NCBI RefSeq assembly: GCF_002002705.1
Contig: NZ_MUNS01000040.1
Coordinates: 1 to 64,000, forward strand
DNA length: 64,000 nt
Source of the DNA: Polaromonas sp. C04
GTDB taxonomy: Bacteria; Pseudomonadota; Gammaproteobacteria; Burkholderiales; Burkholderiaceae_C
Reading direction: 5' to 3'
Made by a program: the position numbers and the translations under genes. Shown here piece after piece: positions 1-10,951 of the stretch. Each line of letters starts with the position of its first letter. The first letter of the stretch is position 1. The notes beneath the pieces are model-generated. The model made no database searches, had not been told where the DNA came from, and saw only the letters and a list, made by a program, of their open reading frames with translations.

Positions 1-627
1 CGCCGCGTCCTGGCGCGTTCTTGTGTCGCTGCAGGCACTCCAATTTTGGCGTCCGCTTGTTTCATCGTGGACGCCATCTTCACGCCGCCTGCTCAACTCC
101 GCAAGACGGTGTTCGTCGGACTATTACCGTAGATGCCTAAGCTCGTCATCTTCGGAGACGCGCCGGTTGAAGAACGGCGAAGTCTCATCGAACTGCACGA
201 CAAACCCTCTATGAGAATCTGCGTAGTGCGCCCACATGAGAAGACTCTTCGGGGACTCGGACAAGCAGAGCACGCCAAGAAGCTCCTCCAGCTTTCGCGC
301 CATCGTCTCCTGAAGGAGTGGCATCATTTGAGCCGATGTGCCATCAAGGCTCTTCTGGATAGCAGGCAACTGTGCTTTAAGGAAGGCCTGCAGCACTTTC
401 TCCGGGACCAGAGCGCGAAGCTCCGCGGGCAACTGGGCGAGTTCCTCGGCAAGGACACGCGGGAGCGCCCGCTGCAGCTCTGCCGCCGCGTATTCAGGAG
501 TGGCGAGCGCGGCGAGATGTGGCTTGAGCTCGAAGGGATCGTTCAGGACAGCTGGTGACGAAAAGCGAATGCACTGGTCGCGTAGCACGTCAGTTCGGTC
601 AGGATGCAGGTACTTGTAGAGGGGCAT
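1..627 (-). pseudogene. DUF2971 family protein, broken and running off the window
   Basis: The first 167 codons (124-627) read like the N-terminal half of a DUF2971 protein. It opens with MPLYKYLHPDR, has NDPFELKPH near residue 31 and the core LLMWAHYADSHRGFVVQFD near residues 129-147. The family then normally continues with a VRYSDERP-like stretch. Here the frame hits TAA TAG at 121-126, directly followed in the same frame by SDEHRLAELSRRREDGVHDE, which looks like the expected continuation. The frame stays open from there to base 1. I read this as a gene broken by an in-frame double stop or small indel, with its C-terminus outside or lost. The function of the family is unknown. A sequencing error at 120-126 could also explain it. 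Confidence 0.5.
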
Positions 628-767
628 TGTCTGACGGCTATCGTGATATAGATCGTCGGATATTCTGGGACCGCAGTTTATCCGACAGGCTGGAAAACTG
701 GATTGAAACTATCGCGCAGGCTTGACGTGGCGCGTCATCACGCCGCGAGACCGGGCACCAGGTAGAT

Positions 768-1844
768 TCACTCACCGCGTGCTTGCACAGGCCCGCTCGC
801 CCTATCTTCCCGCAGCAACCGCATCCCCAGCAGCGTATAGCGGGTGCTGGCCGCATTCCAGTTCCGGAACGAGCAGCGCGCATACAGGGCCCAGGTGTGC
901 CAGGACCCGCCGCGGCGCACGCGCACCGAGCCCGATGCCGGTCCCTGCGGGTCATCCACGGGCGCCGTCTTGTAGTAGCTGTCGCCGTACCAGTCCGACA
1001 CCCACTCCCAGGCGTTGCCCAGCATGTCGTGCAGCCCGAACGCGTTGGCAGGAAAACTGCCGACGGGCGCGGTGAAGGCAAAGCCGTCGTGCCCCGTCAG
1101 GGCAAAGGCCTGCCAGCGCAGCCAGTAGGTTGCCGCGTCGGCATCAAAGGTGTTGGCGATGTGCGTGAGGGCCTGCGGGTCGTCGCCGTTCGGGTAGCGG
1201 GTGGGGGTGCCCGCGCGGCACGCGTACTCCCACTCGGCCTCGGTGGGCAGGCGGTACACGGCGCCTTCCTTGTTGCTGAGCCACTTTGCCAGCGCGACGG
1301 CGTCGTTCCAGGTCACGTTCAGCACCGGGTGGTCGTCCCCCTGGGGGAAGCCCGGGTTGCGCCAGCTGTAGAGGGGGTTGCGACCCTCGAACGCGTCGCC
1401 GCGCTCCGTTTTGGAGGGGTCATAGGCCGCGTTGTAGCCGTAGCCGCCCGTGCCGTCGGCCAACGATTCGGGCGTATAGCCCGACAGCGCCAAAAACCGG
1501 GCAAATTGGCCCACGGTGACTTCGTCCTGCCCCAGGTAAAAGGGCCGCGTGATGCGCACGCGGTGTTTGGGCGCTTCGTCATACAAGTCCACAAAGCGCT
1601 GGTGCTCGTAGGCGGGATAGCTTGCCGCGAGTGCCTGCGGCGCCTCGTCGCTGCCCATCGTGAATTCGCCGGCGGGCACGCGCACGAACTTCATGCCGAG
1701 CGTGTTTTCGATCACCTGGGGGCTGGCTTGACCCGGCGTTGGCGGGCTCGGTGCCTGCACCCAGGCCCCCGGGCCGGCAAGCCACGCAAGAATGAGCAGC
1801 CAACGGGCGATGGCGGGGCGCGCCGTGTCAGTGGTGGTGGCCAT
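768..1844 (-). CDS. SUMF1/formylglycine-generating-enzyme-like domain protein, exported
   Basis: Protein of about 358 aa with an N-terminal hydrophobic signal segment (WLLILAWLAGPGAWVQA) and a full SUMF1/FGE-sulfatase fold: GMKFVRVPAGEFTMGSDE, LPTEAEWEYACRAGTPTRYP, GLHDMLGNAWEWVSDW and the C-terminal RVRRGGSW. The start at 1844 gives a clean signal peptide and overlaps the end of the upstream isomerase gene by 17 bp, so the two are probably co-transcribed. A longer in-frame start at 1898 lies deeper inside that gene and is less likely. In true formylglycine-generating enzymes a catalytic Cys follows GGS(W/Y)x; here that position is Thr (GGSWHT). One Cys occurs seven residues later. The domain is clear but copper-dependent FGE activity is doubtful, and the substrate is unknown. 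Confidence 0.85.
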   Translation of the reverse strand: MATTTDTARPAIARWLLILAWLAGPGAWVQAPSPPTPGQASPQVIENTLGMKFVRVPAGEFTMGSDEAPQALAASYPAYEHQRFVDLYDEAPKHRVRITRPFYLGQDEVTVGQFARFLALSGYTPESLADGTGGYGYNAAYDPSKTERGDAFEGRNPLYSWRNPGFPQGDDHPVLNVTWNDAVALAKWLSNKEGAVYRLPTEAEWEYACRAGTPTRYPNGDDPQALTHIANTFDADAATYWLRWQAFALTGHDGFAFTAPVGSFPANAFGLHDMLGNAWEWVSDWYGDSYYKTAPVDDPQGPASGSVRVRRGGSWHTWALYARCSFRNWNAASTRYTLLGMRLLREDRASGPVQARGE

Positions 1845-2304
1845 GCTCGCCGTGCACGTGCCCATGCGCCACCTCCTCTTCGGTGGCGGCACGGACATCG
1901 GTCACGGTGAGGTTGAAGCGCAAGACCTTGCCGGCGAAAGGGTGGTTGCCGTCGAGAAAGACCTTGTCGCCCTTGATTTTCATCACGGTGAAGGCGTGTT
2001 CGTGGCCATCCTCGCCCCGGCCCTGCAGCTGGCCGCCGACCTTCACGCCGGGCGGAAACTGGGTCTTGGGGATGGTCTGCAGCAGGCCCTCGTCGCGCAG
2101 GCCGAAGGCGTCTTGCGGCTGCAGTTCAATGCTGGTCTGGTACTGCGGCTCTTTCCCTTCGAGCGCTTCCTCGATCTTCGGGAAGGTGTTGCCGTAGCCT
2201 CCGTGCAGGTAAACCATGGGCTCGCGGCTTTCCTCGAGGAGCTTGCCGGCGGCGTCCAGCACCTTGTAGCGCAGGGTCACGGCGGTGTTTTTTTCGATTT
2301 TCAT
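1828..2304 (-). CDS. FKBP-type peptidyl-prolyl cis-trans isomerase, SlyD/SlpA type
   Basis: Protein of 158 aa starting MKIEKNTAVTLRYKVLDAAG. The FKBP core is interrupted by the insert-in-flap domain typical of SlyD/SlpA (residues about 65-125, with the QPQDAFGLRDEGLLQTIPKTQF stretch). The C-terminus is His-rich (HGHVHGEHGHHH), like the metal-binding tail of SlyD, so a role in protein folding and possibly nickel handling in the cytoplasm is expected. An in-frame upstream Met at 2433 exists, but the family start is at 2304. The gene lies upstream of, and overlaps, the SUMF1-domain gene, and is divergent from the glutaredoxin gene. Confidence 0.92.
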   Translation of the reverse strand: MKIEKNTAVTLRYKVLDAAGKLLEESREPMVYLHGGYGNTFPKIEEALEGKEPQYQTSIELQPQDAFGLRDEGLLQTIPKTQFPPGVKVGGQLQGRGEDGHEHAFTVMKIKGDKVFLDGNHPFAGKVLRFNLTVTDVRAATEEEVAHGHVHGEHGHHH

Positions 2305-2420
2305 GGGGCGTATTCCGATGGGGGGGTCATTATCAGGGGGTATTGTGCCGGCGCGGCATCGCTGCGCCGAACGTGAAATAATCCGCTGATTGAACTTGTT
2401 GGAACCAGGAGTAAGACAAC

Positions 2421-2747
2421 ATGAGTGACGCACAACAACGCATCGACGAAATGGTCAAGTCCAGCGAGGTGCTGCTGTTCATGAAGGGCAATGCCAATTT
2501 CCCGATGTGCGGCTTTTCGGGCCGTGCCATCCAGATCCTCAAGGCCTGCGGCGTGGACCCCAAGGACGTGAAGACGGTGGACGTGCTCGGCGACGAGGGC
2601 ATCCGCCAGGGCATCAAGGAATACAGCAACTGGCCCACCATCCCGCAGCTCTACGTCAAGGGCGAGTTCGTGGGCGGCGCCGACATCATGATGGAGATGT
2701 ACGAAAAGGGTGAGTTGCAGCAGATGCTGGGCCAGCCGGCCGCCTGA
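2421..2747 (+). CDS. grxD: Monothiol glutaredoxin, Grx4 family
   Basis: Protein of 108 aa, full length for the Grx4/GrxD family. It has the monothiol active-site motif CGFS (FPMCGFSGRA, residues about 30-34), the TVDVL and NWPTIPQLYVKGEFVGGADI segments that form the glutathione/Fe-S binding face, and MKGN before the active site. Members bind a 2Fe-2S cluster as a glutathione-bridged dimer and deliver it to apo-proteins in the cytosol. A GGAG-like ribosome site precedes the ATG (ggaaccaggagtaagacaac). A strong hairpin terminator follows at 2795-2819. Confidence 0.96.
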   Translation: MSDAQQRIDEMVKSSEVLLFMKGNANFPMCGFSGRAIQILKACGVDPKDVKTVDVLGDEGIRQGIKEYSNWPTIPQLYVKGEFVGGADIMMEMYEKGELQQMLGQPAA

Positions 2748-2794
2748 CCTCCCCGGGTTCCCTCCTGACCTGCGCCGGCTTGCCGGCGCCACGC

Positions 2795-2819
2795 ACAGCC
2801 ACCCTCGGTGGCTGTTTTT
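2795..2819 (+). terminator. Rho-independent terminator after grxD
   Basis: Perfect 9-bp stem ACAGCCACC / GGTGGCTGT around a CTC loop, followed by a short run of T. It lies 47 bp past the grxD stop and 58 bp before the next start, so it ends the grxD transcript. The downstream gene needs its own promoter or read-through. Confidence 0.8.
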
Positions 2820-2877
2820 CTGGCCGCTACACTTTGGGCAAGATCTGTCGCCGCATCGGCGCCGGCGCCTTCCCGCC

Positions 2878-4176
2878 ATGAGCCTGAGCCAAAGCCTGTT
2901 CATCATTGCCCTGTTGATTGCGGTCAGCGCGTTTTTCTCGGTGGCCGAGATCTCGCTGGCGGCCTCGCGGCGCCTGCGCCTGCGCCAAATGGCCGACGAG
3001 GGCGACGCGCGGGCCGGCAAGGTGATGCGCGCGCAGGAGCAGCCCGGGCATTACTTCACCGTGGTGCAGATCGGTCTGAATGCCGTCGCGATTCTGGGCG
3101 GGATCGTCGGCGAAGGGGCCTTGAGCCCGCATTTCAGCGGTCTTTTCGGGCTGTGGCTGGCGCCCGAATCGGCCCAGACCGGCGGTTTCATCGCCTCGTT
3201 CGCGGTGGTGACCTCCCTGTTCATCCTGTTCGCCGACCTGGTCCCCAAACGCATGAGCATGACGCAGCCCGAACGGCTCGCGGTGCTGGTGGTCGGGCCG
3301 ATGCAGGTCTGCGTCTCGCTGCTCAAACCGGTGGTCTGGCTCTACAGCAAGGGCGCCGACTGGATGGTGCGCGGTTTTGGCCTGCCGGCACAGCGCGACG
3401 ACCGCGTGACCTCCGACGACATCCTGGCCCTGACCGAGGCCGGCGCCCAGGCCGGCGTGCTGGCGCGGCGCGAACAGCAGGTGATTGCCAATGTGTTCGA
3501 GCTCGACACGCGCACCGTGGAGAGCGTCATGACGCCGCGCGAGCGCATCGCCTGGTTTTTGCGCGACGAGCCCGACAGCGTGGTGCGCGCGCGCATCGTG
3601 GCCCAGCCGTTTTCCACCTACCCGGTCTGCGACGGCGCGATCGACCATGTGCTGGGCTACGTGGACGCCAAGGACATGTTCCAGCGCGTGTTGACCCAGC
3701 AGCCGATTCCGCTGACCGACGAGAGCCTGCTGCACAAGGTGCTGATCGTGCCCGACCGCCTGACGCTGTCCGAGGTGCTGGAGCAGTTCAGGCAGGCGCA
3801 CGAGGACTTTGCCGTGATCGTCAACGAGTACAGCCTGGTGGTGGGCGTGCTGACGCTGAACGACGTGATGAGCACGGTGATGGGCGACCTGGTCTCGCCG
3901 CCGGACGAAGAGCAAATCGTGCGCCGCGACGAAAATTCGTGGCTGATCGACGGCGTGGCGCCGGTGCAGGACGTGCTGCGCGCTTTGGGCCTGGACGCGC
4001 TGCCGCACGACGAAGAATACGAAACCCTGGCCGGCTTCCTGATGGTCATGCTGCGCCGCGTGCCCAAGCGCACCGACAAGGTGACCTGGGGCGGCTACAC
4101 CTTCGAAGTACTCGATGTGGACAGCTACCGCATCGACCAGGTCATGGTGTCGCGACTCGAACCGCCTCGTCCCTGA
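2878..4176 (+). CDS. CNNM/CBS-pair/CorC_HlyC family membrane protein (hemolysin family)
   Basis: Protein of 432 aa. Residues 1-190 are a DUF21/CNNM transmembrane domain (several hydrophobic segments; SVAEISLAASR and DLVPKR are typical signatures). Residues about 200-350 are a tandem CBS pair (SVMTPRERIAWF and the AHEDFAVIVNEYSLVVGVLTLNDV segment). The last 80 residues are a CorC/HlyC transporter-associated domain (EYETLAGFLMVML). The family is linked to magnesium/cobalt resistance or transport in the inner membrane, although members are often named hemolysins. The start at 2878 puts the first membrane helix at the N-terminus. The 3' end overlaps the convergent lytic transglycosylase gene by 35 bp. 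Confidence 0.9.
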   Translation: MSLSQSLFIIALLIAVSAFFSVAEISLAASRRLRLRQMADEGDARAGKVMRAQEQPGHYFTVVQIGLNAVAILGGIVGEGALSPHFSGLFGLWLAPESAQTGGFIASFAVVTSLFILFADLVPKRMSMTQPERLAVLVVGPMQVCVSLLKPVVWLYSKGADWMVRGFGLPAQRDDRVTSDDILALTEAGAQAGVLARREQQVIANVFELDTRTVESVMTPRERIAWFLRDEPDSVVRARIVAQPFSTYPVCDGAIDHVLGYVDAKDMFQRVLTQQPIPLTDESLLHKVLIVPDRLTLSEVLEQFRQAHEDFAVIVNEYSLVVGVLTLNDVMSTVMGDLVSPPDEEQIVRRDENSWLIDGVAPVQDVLRALGLDALPHDEEYETLAGFLMVMLRRVPKRTDKVTWGGYTFEVLDVDSYRIDQVMVSRLEPPRP

Positions 4177-4815
4177 AGTCCCAGCGCCGGGTGGCGCCCA
4201 GCACCGCGTCGGGATACGGCGCCAGGCCGCGCGAGCCGTTGTAGCGGCCCAGCGCCAGGAACAGGTTGCCGCGCTCGCGGTCCAGGTAGTGGCGCAGGAT
4301 GACGCAGCCAAAGCGCAGGTTGGTCTGCATCTGGAACAGCTTGCTGGCATCGCCGTCGCCGATCAGGCGCGCCCAGAACGGCATGACCTGCATGTAGCCG
4401 CGCGCGCCCACGCTGGAGACGGCGTATTTGCGGAAATTGCTCTCCACCTGGATCAGGCCGAGCACCAGCGACTCGTCCAGGCCGGCGCGGTGGCTCTCGT
4501 ACCAGACAGTTTGCAGGAATTCCTTGCGCGCCCGCCAGTCGGGCTTTTTCTGGCGCAGCCGCTCGCTCATGGCCCCGAGCCAGCGCAGGTAAACCAAGCG
4601 CGATGCGGTGTCGCTGAACTCGGGAACCGGCGGCGCCTGGTTGGCCACCGCCGAGCCCAGCGCGGTGCGCACCGAATCGGCGAGCGGCTCCTCGACCTGG
4701 CCGCCGGCCATGGAATACTCTGATTTTGATAGCAATAAAGCAGCGACCGATAAGGACAAAAAGCAGTTTCGCCTTGTAATTCCTTGACCCGTCGACGCGA
4801 ATGCCATCGCAGCGC

Positions 4816-4819
<4 letters not shown>
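4142..4819 (-). CDS. Lytic transglycosylase (SLT domain)
   Basis: Protein of 225 aa with an N-terminal hydrophobic segment (signal or anchor, residues about 19-37) and a C-terminal SLT/GEWL-fold domain. The fold shows in the catalytic-Glu motif [24 protein letters not shown] and in [22 protein letters not shown]. Members cleave peptidoglycan between MurNAc and GlcNAc, forming 1,6-anhydro products in the periplasm. The start codon overlaps the proS stop (ATGA at 4816-4819), so translation is probably coupled. Bases 4720-4775, coding for its signal region, contain a diverged copy of an interspersed repeat in antisense. The 3' end overlaps the convergent CNNM gene. Confidence 0.9.
4720..4775 (+). 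repeat. Interspersed repeat, copy A (diverged)
   Basis: ATAGC at 4729-4733 followed exactly 23 bases later by AAGG at 4752, the same spacing as in the four other copies found in this window. This copy is the most diverged after the AAGG block. It lies antisense within the N-terminal coding region of the lytic transglycosylase gene. Confidence 0.45.
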
Positions 4820-6561
<1,742 letters not shown>

Positions 6562-6653
6562 GCTTGTTTTGGGAGACGCCTGGGGGCTTGGCCCCTTGAT
6601 GCACGCGGTACGCTGTGCATAATGGTCTCAGTTTAAAAATTTGGGGTTTGATT

Positions 6654-7307
6654 ATGCTTGACCGGGAAGGCTTTAGGCCCAACGTCGGCATCGTCCTGCT
6701 CAACCAGAGAAATCAGGTGTTCTGGGGCAAGCGTATCCGCAGCCACTCCTGGCAGTTTCCGCAAGGTGGCATTGACCGGGGAGAAACCCCCGAGCAGGCG
6801 ATGTTCCGTGAGCTGCAGGAAGAAGTGGGGCTGCTGCCGGATCATGTGCGCGTGGTGGCCCGCACCCGTGACTGGTTGCGCTACGAGGTGCCTGACCGGT
6901 ACATCCGCCGCGATGCGCGCGGATTCTACAAAGGCCAGAAACAGATCTGGTTTCTTCTGCAACTGGTCGGCCACGACTGGGACTTGAACCTGCGCGCCAC
7001 CAATCATCCGGAATTCGACGCCTGGCGCTGGAACGACTACTGGGTCCCGCTCGATGTGGTGGTGGAATTCAAGCGCGGCGTGTACGAGATGGCCTTGACC
7101 GAGCTGGCGCGCTTTCTGCCGCGCCACGATCACCGCAACCGCTACCTGCGTGGCGGCATGCGCACGCGCGAGCATGAGCTTCATGAGCCCGAGCGCGAGC
7201 CGGGCGCCACGTTCGAGTTGCCGCCAGGGGCCACGTTCGAACCCGACCCGCAAGCCGACTATCCGCAGACACCACCACCGCCAAAAGGCACGCATGCGAC
7301 GTCTTGA
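6654..7307 (+). CDS. rppH: RNA pyrophosphohydrolase (Nudix)
   Basis: Protein of 217 aa beginning [15 protein letters not shown], the conserved RppH/NudH N-terminus, which fixes the start at 6654. The Nudix box [20 protein letters not shown]...GL spans residues about 38-60. It removes pyrophosphate from the 5' end of triphosphorylated transcripts to start mRNA decay, and members also hydrolyse diadenosine polyphosphates. The Nudix core is about 160 residues; the remaining charged, Pro-rich tail ([21 protein letters not shown]) is an extension common in beta-proteobacteria. It overlaps the next gene by 14 bp. Confidence 0.96.
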   Translation: MLDREGFRPNVGIVLLNQRNQVFWGKRIRSHSWQFPQGGIDRGETPEQAMFRELQEEVGLLPDHVRVVARTRDWLRYEVPDRYIRRDARGFYKGQKQIWFLLQLVGHDWDLNLRATNHPEFDAWRWNDYWVPLDVVVEFKRGVYEMALTELARFLPRHDHRNRYLRGGMRTREHELHEPEREPGATFELPPGATFEPDPQADYPQTPPPPKGTHATS

Positions 7308-7800
7308 ACAGCTGGCCGCGGCACTACTGGCATGCGTGGCGTGCAGCGCCTTTGCGCAGCTGGCGGCGGAGAACCCCGACTGGAAGGAAATACAGGCGCC
7401 ACCGGCGCCCGCCTTCAGCACCCGCGGGCTCGTCGTGCTGGATCTGGGCGCCAATCAGGCGCTGAAATTCGGGGTCGATCCGGCCACCGTGTCGATCTCG
7501 AAAGATGGCGTGGTGCGCTACGTCGTGGTGGCGTCCAGCGCCAGCGGCGCGACGAATGCCATGTACGAGGGCATTCGCTGCCCCACGGGTGAGTTCAAGA
7601 CCTATGCACGTGCGACCACCAGCGGCACCTGGAACACGGTCGAGGATCCGCAGTGGCTCTCGCTGTACGCCAACCTGCCGTCCAGGCACGCCCTGGCGCT
7701 GGCCGAGCAGGGCGTGTGCAATGGCAAGGCGCCCGCCAACTCCGTTGAAGCCATCCTTCGCCAGCTGAAAAACCCCCAGCAGCAGTACGAACGCCGCTGA
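7294..7800 (+). CDS. CNP1-like family protein, exported
   Basis: Protein of 168 aa with a signal peptide ([16 protein letters not shown]) and the conserved layout of the CNP1-like family: NPDWKE near the mature N-terminus, [13 protein letters not shown] in the middle, and [15 protein letters not shown] with the conserved Cys. The role is unknown; members are periplasmic or outer-membrane associated proteins of beta-proteobacteria. The start at 7294 lies inside the rppH 3' end, which suggests a two-gene operon. Confidence 0.85.
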   Translation: MRRLEQLAAALLACVACSAFAQLAAENPDWKEIQAPPAPAFSTRGLVVLDLGANQALKFGVDPATVSISKDGVVRYVVVASSASGATNAMYEGIRCPTGEFKTYARATTSGTWNTVEDPQWLSLYANLPSRHALALAEQGVCNGKAPANSVEAILRQLKNPQQQYERR

Positions 7801-7825
7801 CCCCGCGCATCCCGGGAGTCCCCGG

Positions 7826-9004
7826 TTACCGGGTCAGCACCAGGTTGTCGCGGTGCACCATTTCAGGCTCGGCCGCGTAGCCGAGCAGTGCTTCAAATTT
7901 GCTGGACGCCTTGCGGCAAATCAGGCGCGCCTCGGCGCTGGAGTAGTTGGCCAGGCCGCGCCCCACCTCGACACCCGCCGCGTCGCGCACGGCAATCACG
8001 TCGCCGCGCGAAAAATCGCCCTCCACGCCCGTCATGCCGATCGGCAGCAGGCTCTTGCCTTCGTCGCGCAGCTTGGCGGCCGCGCCGCTGTCGACGGTCA
8101 CGGCGCCGCGCAGCAGCAGGTGGTCGGCCAGCCACTGCTTGCGCGCCTGGATTTTCTGGGTTTGTGCCACCAGCAGCGTGCCGATGGCCTCGCCTTTTGA
8201 GAGTCGCACCAACGCGTCCGGCTCGCGCCCCCAGGCGATCACGGTGGAGGCGCCCGAGCCTGCGGCCCGCTTGGCGGCCAGGATCTTGGTGATCATGCCG
8301 CCACTGCCGATGCTCGAGCCGGCGCCGCCCGCCATGGCCTCCAGCGCCGGATCCCCCGCCTTGGCCTCGTGCACGAACGTGGCCGCCGGGTCCTTGCGCG
8401 GATCGGCGGTGAACAGGCCCTTCTGGTCGGTCAGGATGATCAGTGCATCGGCCTCGATCAGGTTGGCGACCAGCGCGCCCAGCGTGTCGTTGTCGCCGAA
8501 CTTGATCTCGTCGTTGACCACGGTGTCGTTTTCGTTGATGACCGGCACCACACCGAGGCGCAACAGCGTCAGCAGGGTCGAGCGCGCGTTCAGGTAGCGC
8601 TCGCGGTCGGCCAGGTCGGCATGGGTCAGCAGTACCTGGGCGCTGCCCAGGCCGTTCTCGCGCAGCTTGGTTTCGTACATCTGCGCCAGGCCCATTTGCC
8701 CGACGGCGGCCGCCGCCTGCAACTCATGAATCTCACGCGGCCGCTTGGCCCAGCCCAGGCGCTTCATGCCCTCTGCGATGGCGCCGCTGGAGACCATCAC
8801 CACCTCGCGCCGGTGCCTGGCCGCGCCGGTGCGAGTCGGCGTGCCCCGCTCCAGTCCGTGTACCAGCGCCGCCAGCTGACGGCACCATTCGCCGATCGCG
8901 GCTTCGTCGAGGCCGCGCCCTTCGTTGGTCACCAGGCTGGAGCCGACCTTGACGACAATGCGCCGTGCATCGCGCAATACGCCCGAGTTCTTTTTATTCG
9001 TCAT
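7826..9004 (-). CDS. proB: Glutamate 5-kinase
   Basis: Protein of 392 aa with an amino-acid-kinase domain ([74 protein letters not shown]) and a C-terminal PUA domain from about residue 290. It makes gamma-glutamyl phosphate, the first step of proline synthesis. It is slightly longer than usual because of an [14 protein letters not shown] insertion before VMVSS. The start ATG at 9004 lies inside an interspersed repeat (9001-9056), so the repeat supplies the translation start region. The gene follows obgE with a 59-bp gap. Confidence 0.96.
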   Translation of the reverse strand: MTNKKNSGVLRDARRIVVKVGSSLVTNEGRGLDEAAIGEWCRQLAALVHGLERGTPTRTGAARHRREVVMVSSGAIAEGMKRLGWAKRPREIHELQAAAAVGQMGLAQMYETKLRENGLGSAQVLLTHADLADRERYLNARSTLLTLLRLGVVPVINENDTVVNDEIKFGDNDTLGALVANLIEADALIILTDQKGLFTADPRKDPAATFVHEAKAGDPALEAMAGGAGSSIGSGGMITKILAAKRAAGSGASTVIAWGREPDALVRLSKGEAIGTLLVAQTQKIQARKQWLADHLLLRGAVTVDSGAAAKLRDEGKSLLPIGMTGVEGDFSRGDVIAVRDAAGVEVGRGLANYSSAEARLICRKASSKFEALLGYAAEPEMVHRDNLVLTR

Positions 9005-9056
9005 TTCGGCCTGTAGCCCATATCACATCTGCACTAGCGGCTATTATTTTTATAGT
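9001..9056 (-). repeat. Interspersed repeat, copy B, overlapping the proB start
   Basis: On the minus strand this reads ATAAAAATAATAGCCGC, then ATGGGCT exactly 23 bases after ATAGC, then ACAGGCCGAAATGA. The last ATG is the proB start codon. Block order and spacing match copies C, D and E. It fills the whole obgE-proB gap. Confidence 0.7.
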
Positions 9057-9063
9057 GACCGGG

Positions 9064-10146
<1,083 letters not shown>

Positions 10147-10162
10147 TTACAAAGAATGGGGG

Positions 10163-10195
10163 CCAAAACACAAAAGCCCCGGCAAAGCGGGGCTT
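10163..10195 (-). terminator. Terminator or attenuator between rpmA and obgE
   Basis: On the minus strand an AAGCCCCG / CGGGGCTT stem with a CTTTGC loop is followed by a T-rich tract (TTTGTGTTTT). It lies 23 bp after the rpmA stop and 28 bp before obgE, so it would separate ribosomal-protein expression from obgE expression. Confidence 0.7.
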
Positions 10196-10217
10196 CGATG
10201 GGATCGAAGTAACGACC

Positions 10218-10475
10218 TTATGCCGGCGTCACGCTGACCATGTGCTTGTTCAGCGAGCCCTTCACGGCAAACGACACGTGGCCGTCCACCAGTGCGAACA
10301 GGGTGTGGTCCTTGCCCAGGCCGACATTGGTGCCGGGATGGAACTTGGTGCCGCGCTGGCGCACGATGATGGCACCGGCTGTGATGAGTTCACCGCCGAA
10401 AGCCTTCACGCCGAGCATCTTGGGCTGCGAATCGCGCCCGTTTCGCGTAGAGCCGCCGCCTTTTTTCTGTGCCAT
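10218..10475 (-). CDS. rpmA: 50S ribosomal protein L27
   Basis: Protein of 85 aa starting [16 protein letters not shown], the standard L27 N-terminus, with [22 protein letters not shown] and [14 protein letters not shown]. The N-terminal tail reaches the peptidyl-transferase centre. There is no Firmicutes-type cleavable leader. It lies 12 bp after rplU in the same operon. Confidence 0.98.
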   Translation of the reverse strand: MAQKKGGGSTRNGRDSQPKMLGVKAFGGELITAGAIIVRQRGTKFHPGTNVGLGKDHTLFALVDGHVSFAVKGSLNKHMVSVTPA

Positions 10476-10487
10476 GACTCTTGCTCC

Positions 10488-10799
10488 TTATGCTGCAATG
10501 GCGCCAATTTGCAGTTCGGTGAACTGCTGGCGATGCCCTTGACGTTTCATATAGTGCTTGCGACGGCGCATCTTGAAGATGCGAACCTTGTCGTGCAAAC
10601 CGTGCGCCACAACAGTGACTGTGACAGTTGCGCCGGACACCAAGGGCGTGCCAACCTTGAGTTCTGCGCCGTTGCCGACTGCCAGGACCTGGTCGATCAC
10701 AATCTCTTGGCCTACGTCCGCAGCAATCTGTTCTACTTTAATTTTTTCGCCAGTGGCAACACGATACTGTTTGCCACCGGTTTTTATGACCGCGTACAT
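10488..10799 (-). CDS. rplU: 50S ribosomal protein L21
   Basis: Protein of 103 aa starting [17 protein letters not shown], with the C-terminal [21 protein letters not shown] signature of L21, which binds 23S rRNA. First gene of the rplU-rpmA operon, divergent from ispB, as is common in proteobacteria. Confidence 0.98.
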   Translation of the reverse strand: MYAVIKTGGKQYRVATGEKIKVEQIAADVGQEIVIDQVLAVGNGAELKVGTPLVSGATVTVTVVAHGLHDKVRIFKMRRRKHYMKRQGHRQQFTELQIGAIAA

Positions 10800-10850
10800 G
10801 CCTTGACCTCTTCAATTGAGTTCTGCGGACGAATTTCCACAGAGCCCGAG

Positions 10851-10856
10851 AGTATA
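10851..10856 (-). promoter_or_regulatory. Putative -10 element for rplU-rpmA
   Basis: TATACT on the minus strand, about 52 bp upstream of the rplU ATG in the divergent rplU/ispB gap. No convincing -35 box was found, so this rests on position and the near-consensus hexamer only. Confidence 0.4.
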
Positions 10857-10919
10857 GCATGGTAGGCAATCACTAACATGCCCAAGCCGGGCGGCAGGAA
10901 AACGGGACACCAGTGTTCC

Positions 10920-10925
10920 TATAAT
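10920..10925 (+). promoter_or_regulatory. Putative -10 element for ispB
   Basis: Consensus TATAAT on the plus strand, 26 bp before the ispB start codon. No clear -35 match 17 bp upstream. If used, the 5' leader would be about 20 nt. Confidence 0.45.
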
Positions 10926-10951
10926 CGCTCAAATTTTCTGCACTGCCCGCC

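Noticed and set aside
10800-10950. Ribosomal-protein leader RNA or riboswitch upstream of rplU
   Set aside because: No stable structure or known L21 leader pattern could be recognised by eye.
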